Below, one piece after another: positions 25,454 to 33,619 of a DNA stretch of 54,212 nt. The DNA lies in assembly GCF_947632075.1 (NCBI RefSeq), contig NZ_CANRNX010000007.1, forward strand, positions 1-54,212, written 5' to 3'. The stretch's first letter is position 1, and each line of letters starts with the position of its first letter. Both the position numbers and the translations under genes were made by a program. A model generated the notes under the pieces. That model saw only the letters and a list, made by a program, of their open reading frames with translations, searched no databases and was not told the origin of the DNA. Source of the DNA: an uncultured Flavobacterium sp. Its GTDB lineage: Bacteria; Bacteroidota; Bacteroidia; Flavobacteriales; Flavobacteriaceae.

Positions 25454-26857
25454 ATGAATAAGAACAATATCGCTGTAGGATTAGACATCGGAACAACAAA
25501 AATTGTTGCGATGGTTGGAAAAAGAAACGAGTACGGTAAACTCGAAATCTTGGGAGTAGGAAACGCCAAAAGTTTAGGTGTTAAAAGAGGTGTTGTTAAT
25601 AATATTACACAAACAATCCAATCGATTCAGAATGCAGTTGCATTGGCAGAAGCAGAATCAGGATATGAAATAAAAGATGTGGTGGTTGGTATTGCTGGGC
25701 AACACATCCGCAGTATTCAACATCACGAATACATCAGTAGAGAAAATCCAGACAATGTAATTTCTGATGCAGATATTGAATTACTAATAAACCAAGTGCA
25801 AAAATTAACTATGTTGCCTGGAGAGGAAATCATTCACGTACTTCCTCAAGAATTTAAAGTAGATGACGAAGCGGGTATTAAAGAGCCTATCGGAATGTAC
25901 GGAAGAAGATTAGAAGCAAGCTTTCACGTAGTTGTTGGACAATCATCTTCAATTAGAAATGCAGGACGTTGTGTAAAAGATGCAGGTTTAGAATTATCTG
26001 GATTAACCTTAGAGCCATTAGCTTCTGCAGAAGCGGTTTTAAGTCAAGAAGAAAAAGAAGCTGGTGTTGCCTTAATCGATATAGGTGGAGGAACAACAGA
26101 TTTAGCAATCTTTAAAGATGGAATCATTCGTCATACAGCTGTAGTTCCTTTCGGAGGAAATGTGATTACAGAAGATATTAAAGAAGGATGTTCAATCATT
26201 GAAAAACAAGCTGAGTTATTAAAAACACGTTTTGGTTCTGCTTGGCCAGGAGAAAATAGAGATAACGAAATTGTTTCCATTCCTGGATTAAGAGGTCAAG
26301 ATGCTAAAGAAATTTCTTTAAAAAATCTTTCTAAGATCATTCACGCTCGTGTGGTTGAAATTATCGAAATGATTTTCTCAGAAATTAAAGCTTACGGATA
26401 TGATAATCCAAGAAAAAAATTAATTGCTGGAATTGTTCTTACTGGTGGTGGATCTGAATTAAAACACATCAAACAATTAGTAGAATACATTACAGGAATC
26501 GATACAAGAATTGGTTTCCCTAACGAGCACATCGCTGGTGATTCTGCAAAAGTTGTGGCAAGACCACTTTATGCAACTGGGGTTGGTTTAACCATGGAAA
26601 GTGATTTGAATAACTCAAGAAGTCAGCTTTATGTAAAAGGACATGAGCATGATAGTTATTATCAAAACAATAGCGCAACAACTTCAAAAACGAAGAGTAA
26701 CTCAATTGAGAATCAAGAAGAGGTTGTAGAAGAAAATGAAACAGAAGTGTTTGTTGAGCCTGAGGTAGAAAGAGCTTCAACAGCAGAAACAATAAAAGGA
26801 AGATTTTTCGGTAGTTTTTTATCTAAGTTTAAAGAATTTATTGACAAATCAGAATAA
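25454..26857 (+). CDS. ftsA: Cell division protein FtsA
   Basis: FtsA is the actin-like ATPase that tethers FtsZ to the membrane. The phosphate-1 motif GLDIGTTKI is near the N-terminus, the phosphate-2 motif DIGGGTTDLA is near residue 210 and the adenosine motif LTGGGSELK is near 330. The last residues (around GSFLSKFKEFI) form the amphipathic membrane-targeting helix. At 467 residues it carries an acidic linker (about 400-440) before that helix. The gene follows ftsQ by seven bases and precedes ftsZ by 16. Confidence 0.96.
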   Translation: MNKNNIAVGLDIGTTKIVAMVGKRNEYGKLEILGVGNAKSLGVKRGVVNNITQTIQSIQNAVALAEAESGYEIKDVVVGIAGQHIRSIQHHEYISRENPDNVISDADIELLINQVQKLTMLPGEEIIHVLPQEFKVDDEAGIKEPIGMYGRRLEASFHVVVGQSSSIRNAGRCVKDAGLELSGLTLEPLASAEAVLSQEEKEAGVALIDIGGGTTDLAIFKDGIIRHTAVVPFGGNVITEDIKEGCSIIEKQAELLKTRFGSAWPGENRDNEIVSIPGLRGQDAKEISLKNLSKIIHARVVEIIEMIFSEIKAYGYDNPRKKLIAGIVLTGGGSELKHIKQLVEYITGIDTRIGFPNEHIAGDSAKVVARPLYATGVGLTMESDLNNSRSQLYVKGHEHDSYYQNNSATTSKTKSNSIENQEEVVEENETEVFVEPEVERASTAETIKGRFFGSFLSKFKEFIDKSE

Positions 26858-26873
26858 ATAAACCGCATAGAAG

Positions 26874-28841
26874 ATGGATAACACATTTGAAAACATCACA
26901 TTTGATTTGCCAAAAAATCAATCAAATGTAATTAAAGTAATCGGAGTTGGAGGTGGCGGTAGTAATGCCATTAACCACATGTTTAGCCAGGGGATTAAAG
27001 GAGTAGATTTTGTAATCTGTAATACAGATGCACAAGCGCTTCAAAATAGTACAGTTCCTACTAAAATTCAGTTAGGTGTTGAGCTTACTGAAGGATTAGG
27101 TGCTGGAGCAAACCCTGAGGTTGGGCAACAATCGGCTTTAGAAAGTATTGAAGAAATTGAACAATTATTAGACACAAATACCAAAATGGTTTTCATTACC
27201 GCTGGTATGGGTGGTGGTACAGGTACAGGTGCTGCTCCAGTAATTGCACAATTGTCTAAAGAAAGAGATATCTTAACAGTTGGTATCGTTACTATTCCTT
27301 TCCAATTTGAAGGTAAAGTTCGTCAGGAACAAGCTTTACGTGGAGTTGAAAAATTAAGAAAAGTAGTCGATTCATTAATTGTTATTAATAATAATAAATT
27401 AAGAGAAGTTTACGGAAACTTAGGTTTCAAAGCTGGTTTCTCTAAAGCAGATGAAGTTTTAGCAACTGCTTCTCGTGGTATTGCAGAAGTTATTACGCAT
27501 CACTACACGCAAAATATCGATTTGAAAGATGCTAAAACTGTTTTATCAAATAGCGGTACTGCAATAATGGGTTCTTCTATTGCTTCAGGTGATAATCGTG
27601 CTAAAGATGCTATTGTTTCTGCATTAGATTCACCTTTATTAAACGATAATAAAATTACGGGAGCTAAAAACGTATTGTTATTAATTGTTTCTGGTGAGAA
27701 TGAGATCACGATTGATGAGATCGGTGAAATCAACGATCACATCCAAATGGAAGCAGGTCACAACGCCAATATTATTATGGGGGTTGGTGAAGATGATTCA
27801 TTAGGAGATTCTATCGCTGTAACAATTATTGCAACAGGTTTTAATGTAGAGCAACAACAAGAAATTGTAAGTTCTTCAGAGCCAAATAAAATCATTCATG
27901 TTTTAGGTGACGAACAAAAAATCACTGCTAATTTAACACAATCAAACGTACCAACTTTTTCAGCCCCATCACCAGAGCAACCATTAAGCAACTCTGGAGT
28001 TTCCAATGCTGGAAGAATCGTTTATGGATTAGAAGATGATGTAAATACAATATCTAATTCATTCACTGAAAAAAAAACAATAGTTCAAACTACTAATACA
28101 GTTGCTCATGCGGTTGCAACTCCTGTAGTAGAGCAAGTTGTTGATACTGTAGTAAATGAGCAACCTCAGTTTGAAATAAAACAGGTTAAAACACACGATA
28201 TTAGAGATATTCAAGTAGTAGATCCTCAATTTGTTATTGTAAAGCCACAACCAATTGTTGAAGAACCTACTATGCAATTCACATTCGACATCGTTCAACA
28301 AGAACGCGAATTTGAAGGACAACATAATATGTTTGATAACAAAGAATTAAATTTCTTTACAACTAATGAAGTTACTGAAAATCCATCATTTCAGGAAGAA
28401 GTAGTTGAAGAAGTGAAAAATACAAACGAGGTAATTCGTTATTCGTTAGATGATTATATGGAAGTTGAAGAAAAGCTAACTAAAAGTGTTGCTACTGAAG
28501 AAGTAGAAGAAGACTTTGGGTTTACTGTTCGAACAGAAGCTTCTATTCCAAATAATATTCGCGTTTCAGATGAAATTTCTCCGATCGACACTTCAATTAA
28601 TGATATATTGAAAAGTCGTGCAGAAGAGCGCAAACGTAAAATGAAAAGCTTCAATCATAAGTTTAATAATGTTAACGCACAGTTAAACGATCTAGAAAGA
28701 GAACCTGCTTATAAACGTATGGGAGTTGATTTGTATTCTAATCAAACCAATCAAAACTCACGTATATCTTTAGGAACAGATAGTAATAACGACTTACAAT
28801 TACGTTCAAACAACTCTTTCTTACATGATAATGTAGATTAG
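26874..28841 (+). CDS. ftsZ: Cell division GTPase FtsZ with long C-terminal tail
   Basis: FtsZ is the tubulin-like GTPase of the division ring. The nucleotide-binding loop GVGGGGSNAINHM starts near residue 24, and the tubulin signature GGGTGTG is at 113-119. The globular part ends near residue 325. The remaining 330 residues are a Glu/Val/Gln-rich, probably disordered linker and C-terminal peptide, against about 65 residues in E. coli. A long tail is common in Bacteroidota. This is the last gene of the dcw operon, closed by a strong terminator. Confidence 0.97.
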   Translation: MDNTFENITFDLPKNQSNVIKVIGVGGGGSNAINHMFSQGIKGVDFVICNTDAQALQNSTVPTKIQLGVELTEGLGAGANPEVGQQSALESIEEIEQLLDTNTKMVFITAGMGGGTGTGAAPVIAQLSKERDILTVGIVTIPFQFEGKVRQEQALRGVEKLRKVVDSLIVINNNKLREVYGNLGFKAGFSKADEVLATASRGIAEVITHHYTQNIDLKDAKTVLSNSGTAIMGSSIASGDNRAKDAIVSALDSPLLNDNKITGAKNVLLLIVSGENEITIDEIGEINDHIQMEAGHNANIIMGVGEDDSLGDSIAVTIIATGFNVEQQQEIVSSSEPNKIIHVLGDEQKITANLTQSNVPTFSAPSPEQPLSNSGVSNAGRIVYGLEDDVNTISNSFTEKKTIVQTTNTVAHAVATPVVEQVVDTVVNEQPQFEIKQVKTHDIRDIQVVDPQFVIVKPQPIVEEPTMQFTFDIVQQEREFEGQHNMFDNKELNFFTTNEVTENPSFQEEVVEEVKNTNEVIRYSLDDYMEVEEKLTKSVATEEVEEDFGFTVRTEASIPNNIRVSDEISPIDTSINDILKSRAEERKRKMKSFNHKFNNVNAQLNDLEREPAYKRMGVDLYSNQTNQNSRISLGTDSNNDLQLRSNNSFLHDNVD

Positions 28842-28867
28842 TTATACCATTAGATTTATATTTACTA

Positions 28868-28904
28868 AACCCAAAATAACATCAGATTATTTTGGGTTTT
28901 TTTG
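28868..28904 (+). terminator. Intrinsic terminator ending the dcw operon
   Basis: A 12-bp stem, AACCCAAAATAA (28868-28879) with TTATTTTGGGTT (28887-28898), is followed by a T run. Confidence 0.88.
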
Positions 28905-28912
28905 TAATTTTG
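28905..28912 (+). promoter_or_regulatory. -7 box TAATTTTG for yqeY
   Basis: An exact TAnnTTTG match lies directly after the dcw terminator and 22 bases before the yqeY ATG. Confidence 0.55.
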
Positions 28913-28934
28913 TTCAAACTAAAACCGATAAGAA

Positions 28935-29384
28935 ATGAGTTTACAAGCTAAAATTATGGACGCCTTAAAAACGGCAATGAAAGCTAAAGATCAAGTGGCT
29001 TTAGAATCGTTACGTGCAGTAAAATCTGAATTGTTATTAGCGCAAACTTCAGGAACTGGAGCTGAGTTAACAAAAGAAGACGAAATTAAGATTTTACAAA
29101 AATTAGTGAAACAACGTAAAGACAGTGCTTCTATTTTTACAGAACAAGGTCGTGCAGATTTGGCTGAACCAGAATTAGCTCAAGCGGCAGTTATCGAGCA
29201 ATTTTTACCAGCTCAGTTATCTATGGAAGAAGTTGAAGTTATCGTTGCTCAAATTATATCAGAAGGTGGTTTCTCAGGAATGGGCTCAATGGGGCAAGTT
29301 ATGGGATTAGCAAATGCTAAATTAGCCGGTACTGCAGATGGAAAAACAATTTCTACAGTAGTTAAAAAATTACTTACAGCATAA
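28935..29384 (+). CDS. yqeY: GatB/YqeY-domain protein
   Basis: This 149-residue soluble protein consists of a single YqeY domain, the domain also found as the C-terminal tail of GatB, where it binds tRNA. Stand-alone YqeY has no settled role; an effect on tRNA or amidotransferase function is a common suggestion. The family pattern is clear (KAKDQVALESLRAVKSEL early, the EQFLPAQLS segment, and MGQVMG later). It follows ftsZ as a separate transcription unit and precedes a tRNA gene by six bases, so the two are probably co-transcribed. Confidence 0.88.
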   Translation: MSLQAKIMDALKTAMKAKDQVALESLRAVKSELLLAQTSGTGAELTKEDEIKILQKLVKQRKDSASIFTEQGRADLAEPELAQAAVIEQFLPAQLSMEEVEVIVAQIISEGGFSGMGSMGQVMGLANAKLAGTADGKTISTVVKKLLTA

Positions 29385-29390
29385 TAAAAA

Positions 29391-29463
29391 GGCTGCGTAG
29401 TTCAATTGGATAGAATATCAGATTCCGGTTCTGACGATGTGGGTTCGAATCCCGTCGCGGTCA
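29391..29463 (+). tRNA. tRNA-Arg (anticodon CCG)
   Basis: This 73-nt cloverleaf has acceptor arm 29391-29397 with 29456-29462, D-stem GTTC/GAAT, anticodon stem TCAGA/TCTGA and anticodon CCG at 29425-29427 in the loop TTCCGGT, reading Arg codon CGG. The T-loop is TTCGAAT. The discriminator is A and the CCA end is not encoded. Several stem pairs are G:U (G2:U71, U4:G69, G10:U25, G49:U65, U50:G64). A terminator follows at once. Confidence 0.93.
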
Positions 29464-29464
29464 C

Positions 29465-29493
29465 AAAAGTCACTCAAAACGAGTGACTTTTTT
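29465..29493 (+). terminator. Intrinsic terminator after tRNA-Arg
   Basis: An 11-bp stem, AAAAGTCACTC (29465-29475) with GAGTGACTTTT (29481-29491), starts two bases after the tRNA and ends in T residues. Confidence 0.88.
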
Positions 29494-29509
29494 GTTACAA
29501 ATTTTAAAA

Positions 29510-29517
29510 TAAATTTG
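29510..29517 (+). promoter_or_regulatory. -7 box TAAATTTG for the peptidase gene
   Basis: An exact TAnnTTTG match lies 28 bases before ATG 29546. Predicted transcription start falls near 29523, supporting the ATG over the upstream TTG at 29528. Confidence 0.5.
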
Positions 29518-29545
29518 CGATCTTTTTTTGTATCTTAACAAGAAA

Positions 29546-30325
29546 ATGTTGAAATTTTTTTTCAGACCAATCTTTTTAAATTATCCGTATCAAAATAACG
29601 ATGCTAAAGGAAATTTTGATTTAAAAATTACAGCCGAACAATTAATTTTTCAGTTTACAAATGATATTGTAAAGGTGTTTCCAGAATTTGTTTCGTTGCC
29701 ACATAAATTTAAATTGAATTTTTCTAAAAGAATTTTAAATTTTCTAAAGCAATATCAATTTGTACCAAGAGAAGAAGTTAATCTGTCTAACGGAAATAAG
29801 GTAGCTATTGCTGCAAGTTATGTAAAGTTAACTTTGGGTTATTCTACCTATTTGATAAATAGTTTCGATAAAATTATCGTTTATCCTACGGCAAAATATT
29901 TTCCACATTTAAATGAAACTCATTCAGGTCATTTTAATCCTAAATTAAAATCAATTATGTTAGCTTTAGATGAGTTTGAGTATGACGTATTTAATAATTC
30001 AGACGGAAAAGATATTGCACTTCATGAATTTGCTCATGCTTTATGTTTTGAAATGTTACCTGTAAATGCTAAACATCCGAATGCTGATCAATTTAAAAAA
30101 TATTTCAATAGAATTCAAAAGTGGATATCGGTTGAATCTAATTTTAAAGAGCTTCAACAAAAAGCCTTTTTAAGGAATTATGCTTCTACAAACAATTTAG
30201 AATTGATTTCAGTTTTAATTGAATTGTTTTTTGAACGAGAGACAGATTTTAAAAAATATTTTCCTGAATTATATCTTTATACGGGAAGTATGATAAAGCA
30301 CCCAAAAAAAAATGCTAAAACATGA
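29546..30325 (+). CDS. MtfA-like zinc peptidase
   Basis: This 259-residue protein resembles the MtfA family (Mlc titration factor A, peptidase family M90). The zinc motif HEFAH at residues 160-164, within the segment ALHEFAHALCFE, supplies two His ligands and the catalytic Glu. A downstream Glu in the LIELFFERE region is a plausible third ligand. Regulatory targets in this phylum are unknown. I chose ATG 29546; a TTG at 29528 in frame would add six residues but lies very near the predicted transcript start. The stop codon lies inside the terminator stem that follows. Confidence 0.8.
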   Translation: MLKFFFRPIFLNYPYQNNDAKGNFDLKITAEQLIFQFTNDIVKVFPEFVSLPHKFKLNFSKRILNFLKQYQFVPREEVNLSNGNKVAIAASYVKLTLGYSTYLINSFDKIIVYPTAKYFPHLNETHSGHFNPKLKSIMLALDEFEYDVFNNSDGKDIALHEFAHALCFEMLPVNAKHPNADQFKKYFNRIQKWISVESNFKELQQKAFLRNYASTNNLELISVLIELFFERETDFKKYFPELYLYTGSMIKHPKKNAKT

Positions 30326-30343
30326 CGCAAGTCATGTTTTTTT
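30317..30343 (+). terminator. Intrinsic terminator overlapping the peptidase stop codon
   Basis: A 10-bp stem, AAAACATGAC (30317-30326) with GTCATGTTTT (30331-30340), has a GCAA tetraloop and then a T run. The stop TGA at 30323-30325 is in the left arm. Confidence 0.82.
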
Positions 30344-30357
30344 ATTTATCCAACCTA

Positions 30358-30365
30358 TATATTTG
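30358..30365 (+). promoter_or_regulatory. -7 box TATATTTG for the CBS protein gene
   Basis: An exact TAnnTTTG match lies 27 bases before the ATG and after the preceding terminator. Confidence 0.5.
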
Positions 30366-30392
30366 TTCCAGATAAATTAAAAAACGAAGATT

Positions 30393-30818
30393 ATGAAAGA
30401 GCGTATTTTAATTTCAGCGATAATGACATCTAATGTTATTAAGTTAAATGTGAATGATGCTTTGACTAAAGCGGAAAAGCTGTTTAAAGAAAATAATATT
30501 CGACATATTCCGGTGGTATCTGGTTCGCAAATTGTTGGAATGTTAAGTCATTCTGATATGCTTAAAATTGCAATCCCAGATGTTGATGAAAACGACGAAT
30601 GTGTGGTTTCTACTGTATATAATATGTTTACACTTGAACAATTGATGACAAAAAATGTAGAAACTTTAAATCATTATGATTATGTGAAAACTGCGGCAAA
30701 AATCTTTTCAGAATCAGATTTTAGAGCTTTGCCAATAGTTGACGAAAATAAAAATTTAGTAGGAATACTTTCTACAACCGATTTGATTAAGTTTTTACTT
30801 TCTCAATTTAATGGTTAA
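30393..30818 (+). CDS. CBS-domain pair protein
   Basis: This 141-residue protein consists of two CBS domains and little else. Repeats of the pattern (IRHIPVV..G.IVGMLSHSDML and FRALPIVDENKNLVGILST) mark the two halves. Tandem CBS domains bind adenine nucleotides and usually sense energy state. Stand-alone proteins like this often resemble IMP dehydrogenase-type regulatory modules; no partner is visible in the neighbourhood. It is a single-gene unit with its own -7 box, converging on rpe. Confidence 0.85.
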   Translation: MKERILISAIMTSNVIKLNVNDALTKAEKLFKENNIRHIPVVSGSQIVGMLSHSDMLKIAIPDVDENDECVVSTVYNMFTLEQLMTKNVETLNHYDYVKTAAKIFSESDFRALPIVDENKNLVGILSTTDLIKFLLSQFNG

Positions 30819-30923
30819 AAACTTATTTATTTTATTAGGGCGATAAAATAAATTTTTTCGAGTATTTTTTGAATCAACAAGTATTTATTTTGGGCGATTT
30901 AAATACAAATTTGTTAGATTGTA

Positions 30924-30958
30924 AAGAAAAGGACTTCATTATTTGAAGTCCTTTTCTT
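30924..30958. terminator. Bidirectional terminator between the CBS gene and rpe
   Basis: A 15-bp stem, AAGAAAAGGACTTCA (30924-30938) with TGAAGTCCTTTTCTT (30944-30958), has a five-base loop. It lies between converging genes. Confidence 0.82.
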
Positions 30959-30961
30959 GTT

Positions 30962-31624
30962 TTATAATTTTGTAATTTCTTTTAAGTTTGAAATAGTAGC
31001 AATCGGATTTTCAGCATTAAAAACAAAGCTTCCAGCAACCAAAACATCAGCACCTGCCTCTGCTAATTCTTTAGCGTTTTTACTTGTAACACCACCGTCA
31101 ATTTCTATTAAAGTATTTGCGTTGTTTCTAACAATGATTTCCTTTAATTGTTTTACTTTTTTGTAAGTATTCTCAATGAATGATTGTCCGCCAAAACCAG
31201 GATTAACGCTCATAATACAAACTAAGTCAATGTCTTTGATAACATCTTCTAATAAAGCAACGTTTGTGTGTGGATTAATAGCAACACCAGCTTTCATTCC
31301 TTCTGCTTTAATTGCTTGTAACGAACGGTGTAAATGTGTGCAAGCTTCGTAATGAACCGTTAAAATATCTGCACCTAAATCTTTAAAAGTTTTGATGTAT
31401 CTATCCGGGTCAACAATCATTAAATGTACGTCGATTGTTTTTTTAGCGTGTTTAGAAATAGCCGCTAAAACAGGCATTCCAAAAGAAATGTTTGGTACAA
31501 AAACCCCATCCATGATATCAATGTGAAACCAATCTGCTTCACTTTTATTAATCATTTCAACGTCGCGCTGTAAGTTTGCGAAATCTGCTGCTAAAACAGA
31601 CGGAGCAATTAAAGTATTTTTCAT
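30962..31624 (-). CDS. rpe: Ribulose-phosphate 3-epimerase
   Basis: Rpe interconverts ribulose 5-phosphate and xylulose 5-phosphate in the pentose phosphate pathway. It is a TIM barrel of 220 residues with all family motifs: IAPSVLAADF at the N-terminus, HIDIMDG.FVPNISFG (metal His and Asp), HLM, SVNPGFGGQ and the phosphate-binding DGG/AGS region near the C-terminus. It converges with the CBS gene and diverges from umuD. Confidence 0.96.
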   Translation of the reverse strand: MKNTLIAPSVLAADFANLQRDVEMINKSEADWFHIDIMDGVFVPNISFGMPVLAAISKHAKKTIDVHLMIVDPDRYIKTFKDLGADILTVHYEACTHLHRSLQAIKAEGMKAGVAINPHTNVALLEDVIKDIDLVCIMSVNPGFGGQSFIENTYKKVKQLKEIIVRNNANTLIEIDGGVTSKNAKELAEAGADVLVAGSFVFNAENPIATISNLKEITKL

Positions 31625-31646
31625 TTGTTGTGTTGTTTATATTTGA

Positions 31647-31654
31647 CAAAGTTA
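31647..31654 (-). promoter_or_regulatory. -7 box TAACTTTG for rpe
   Basis: On the minus strand this reads TAACTTTG, an exact TAnnTTTG match, 22 bases before the rpe ATG. Confidence 0.5.
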
Positions 31655-31719
31655 CAAATATTTCATTCAAAAGCTGAATTTCATTTACTTCAAAAAAGAT
31701 ATTCACAATTGAATAATAC

Positions 31720-31732
31720 GACATCTTCTGTC
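31720..31732 (+). promoter_or_regulatory. Candidate operator upstream of umuDC (GACA-N5-TGTC)
   Basis: The inverted repeat GACA at 31720-31723 and TGTC at 31729-31732, separated by five bases, lies just upstream of the umuD -7 box, in the -33 region. Its place suits a damage-response repressor. No regulator is identified; assignment is inference only. Confidence 0.3.
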
Positions 31733-31744
31733 ATTAATTTAAAC

Positions 31745-31752
31745 TAATTTTG
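31745..31752 (+). promoter_or_regulatory. -7 box TAATTTTG for umuDC
   Basis: An exact TAnnTTTG match lies 22 bases before the umuD ATG. Confidence 0.55.
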
Positions 31753-31774
31753 TATTCTCTTTTTTACTATAGAT

Positions 31775-32239
31775 ATGAAAATTAAATCGTTTCACACTTC
31801 AGAAAGTTTAGAAATATTCGGATTAGATGTTTCCGAAAACAATGAAATTGCTTTGGTAAACGCAGGAGTAAAAGCTGGATTTCCGAGTCCAGCTGGTGAT
31901 TTTATTTTCGACACCATTGATTTGAATAGAGAATTAATCAAAGATCCAGATACTACTTTTTTGGCTCGTGTTTCTGGAAATTCCATGCAAGATATGCGTA
32001 TTTACGGCGGCGATTTAATTTTGATAGATCGTTCTATTGCGCCTTCAAATGGAAAAATAGCTGTTTGTTATATCGATGGGGAATTCACTTTAAAACGATT
32101 AAAAATTATTAAAGAAGGAACCGAGATTAAAAAGATTTTGCTTTGTCCTGAAAATTCAGATTTCACTCCAATTGAAGTTTCTCCAGAAAACGATTTCTTA
32201 ATTTGGGGTATTTTAACTTACGCTATAACCAAATATTAA
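31775..32239 (+). CDS. umuD: UmuD-like S24 self-cleaving protein
   Basis: This 154-residue S24-family protein is the accessory subunit of a translesion polymerase. The self-cleavage site is A34-G35 in VKAGFPSPAGD, matching the CGFPSPA region of E. coli UmuD. The catalytic dyad is Ser70 (GNSMQD) and Lys107 (FTLKRL). There is no DNA-binding domain, so it is UmuD, not LexA. It is three bases upstream of umuC, and the pair forms an operon behind its own promoter. Confidence 0.92.
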   Translation: MKIKSFHTSESLEIFGLDVSENNEIALVNAGVKAGFPSPAGDFIFDTIDLNRELIKDPDTTFLARVSGNSMQDMRIYGGDLILIDRSIAPSNGKIAVCYIDGEFTLKRLKIIKEGTEIKKILLCPENSDFTPIEVSPENDFLIWGILTYAITKY

Positions 32240-32242
32240 ACC

Positions 32243-33505
32243 ATGTTTGCTCTTTTAGATTGCAATAACTTTTACGCTTCGTGCGAACGTGTTTTTCAGC
32301 CGCATTTAAACGGAAAACCAATTTGTGTTTTAAGTAATAATGATGGTTGTGTTATTGCGCGCTCAGAAGAAGCTAAAGCTTGTGACATTCCCATGGGAGC
32401 GGTGGCTTTTGAGTATGAAGAGGCCTTTAAGCAACATAATATTCAGTTGTTTTCGGCTAACTTTATTTTGTATGGCGATTTGAGTAATCGAATTATGAAT
32501 ATCATTCGCCGTTATTGTAACGATGTAGAAGTGTATTCGATTGATGAAGCTTTCATGGACTTTTCTTCTTATCAAAATATCGATTTAAAAAAACATTGCG
32601 AAAACTTACGCGCTTTTGTAAAACAAGGAGTCGGCATTCCAACTTCAATCGGAATTGCCCCAACCAAAACCTTAGCCAAAATTGCCAACAGAATAGCTAA
32701 GAAATTTCCAAATCATACCAATCATGTTTATGTTTTAGATTCTGATGAGAAAATTCAGAAAGCATTAAAGTGGATGAAAATTGGTGATGTTTGGGGAATT
32801 GGTCGTCAATTAGAAAAACGTTTTTTAGCCAAAGGAATTAAAACAGCTTGGGAATTTTCACAACTTTCAGATTCTTTAGTTCGAAAAGAAATAGGCGTTG
32901 TTGGCGTACGTATGTTACATGAATTACGCGGGATTCCTCAGTTAGATTTAGAACTTCCAAAAGTGAGAAAGAATATTGCAGTAAGTAGAACGTTTGCTAA
33001 AGTTTGTAAAACCCATGAACAGTTGGAAGAACGCATTACAACTTTTGCTGTGCATGGAAGTGAAAAACTTCGTAGTCAAAAATCATGTGCTTCTTTGTTA
33101 ACTGTTTTTATTCGTACAAATACCAAAAAAGAAGGTCAGCAACAATATGTTAATCAGTTTACGATTAGCTTGCCAACCCCAACCAATTCGGCTATTGAAT
33201 GGAGTAAAGCTGCAAAAATAGCTTTAAGCAAAATTTATTTAGATGGATTTTTATATAAAAAGGCTGGAATTGTAATTGGTGGAATTGTTCCCGAAACAGA
33301 TCGTCAGATGGATTTATTTACCGAAGATCAATATATCAAACATCGTCCGATTATGAAAGTAATGGATGTTTTGAATAAAAAATATAGAGAAAATAAAATA
33401 AGATTAGGTTCACAAGATTTAGGTGAAACTTGGCTAACTAAACAAAATCATTTATCTCAATCTTATACTACAGATATTAATGAACTAATATTAGTGAAAG
33501 TTTAA
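32243..33505 (+). CDS. umuC: Y-family DNA polymerase V subunit UmuC
   Basis: UmuC is the catalytic subunit of error-prone polymerase V, which copies past DNA lesions. It is 420 residues. Metal-binding acids are D6 (ALLDCNNFY) and D101-E102 (SIDEAFMDF). The steric segment SNNDGCVIARS, helix-hairpin-helix region and little-finger domain follow. The C-terminal part (about 350-420, including RQMDLFTED) matches the UmuC-specific tail. It forms an operon with umuD. Confidence 0.94.
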   Translation: MFALLDCNNFYASCERVFQPHLNGKPICVLSNNDGCVIARSEEAKACDIPMGAVAFEYEEAFKQHNIQLFSANFILYGDLSNRIMNIIRRYCNDVEVYSIDEAFMDFSSYQNIDLKKHCENLRAFVKQGVGIPTSIGIAPTKTLAKIANRIAKKFPNHTNHVYVLDSDEKIQKALKWMKIGDVWGIGRQLEKRFLAKGIKTAWEFSQLSDSLVRKEIGVVGVRMLHELRGIPQLDLELPKVRKNIAVSRTFAKVCKTHEQLEERITTFAVHGSEKLRSQKSCASLLTVFIRTNTKKEGQQQYVNQFTISLPTPTNSAIEWSKAAKIALSKIYLDGFLYKKAGIVIGGIVPETDRQMDLFTEDQYIKHRPIMKVMDVLNKKYRENKIRLGSQDLGETWLTKQNHLSQSYTTDINELILVKV

Positions 33506-33586
33506 TTTACTTGATGTTTTATGTTTATCATTTTGTTAAATGACATAATTTAGACTATTTCTAAATCAGAATACTTTTTCATTTTG

Positions 33587-33594
33587 TAAATTTG
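33587..33594 (+). promoter_or_regulatory. -7 box TAAATTTG for the fumarase gene
   Basis: An exact TAnnTTTG match lies 25 bases before the fumarase ATG. Confidence 0.5.
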
Positions 33595-33619
33595 TAAGGC
33601 ATACACAAAATAAATTAAA

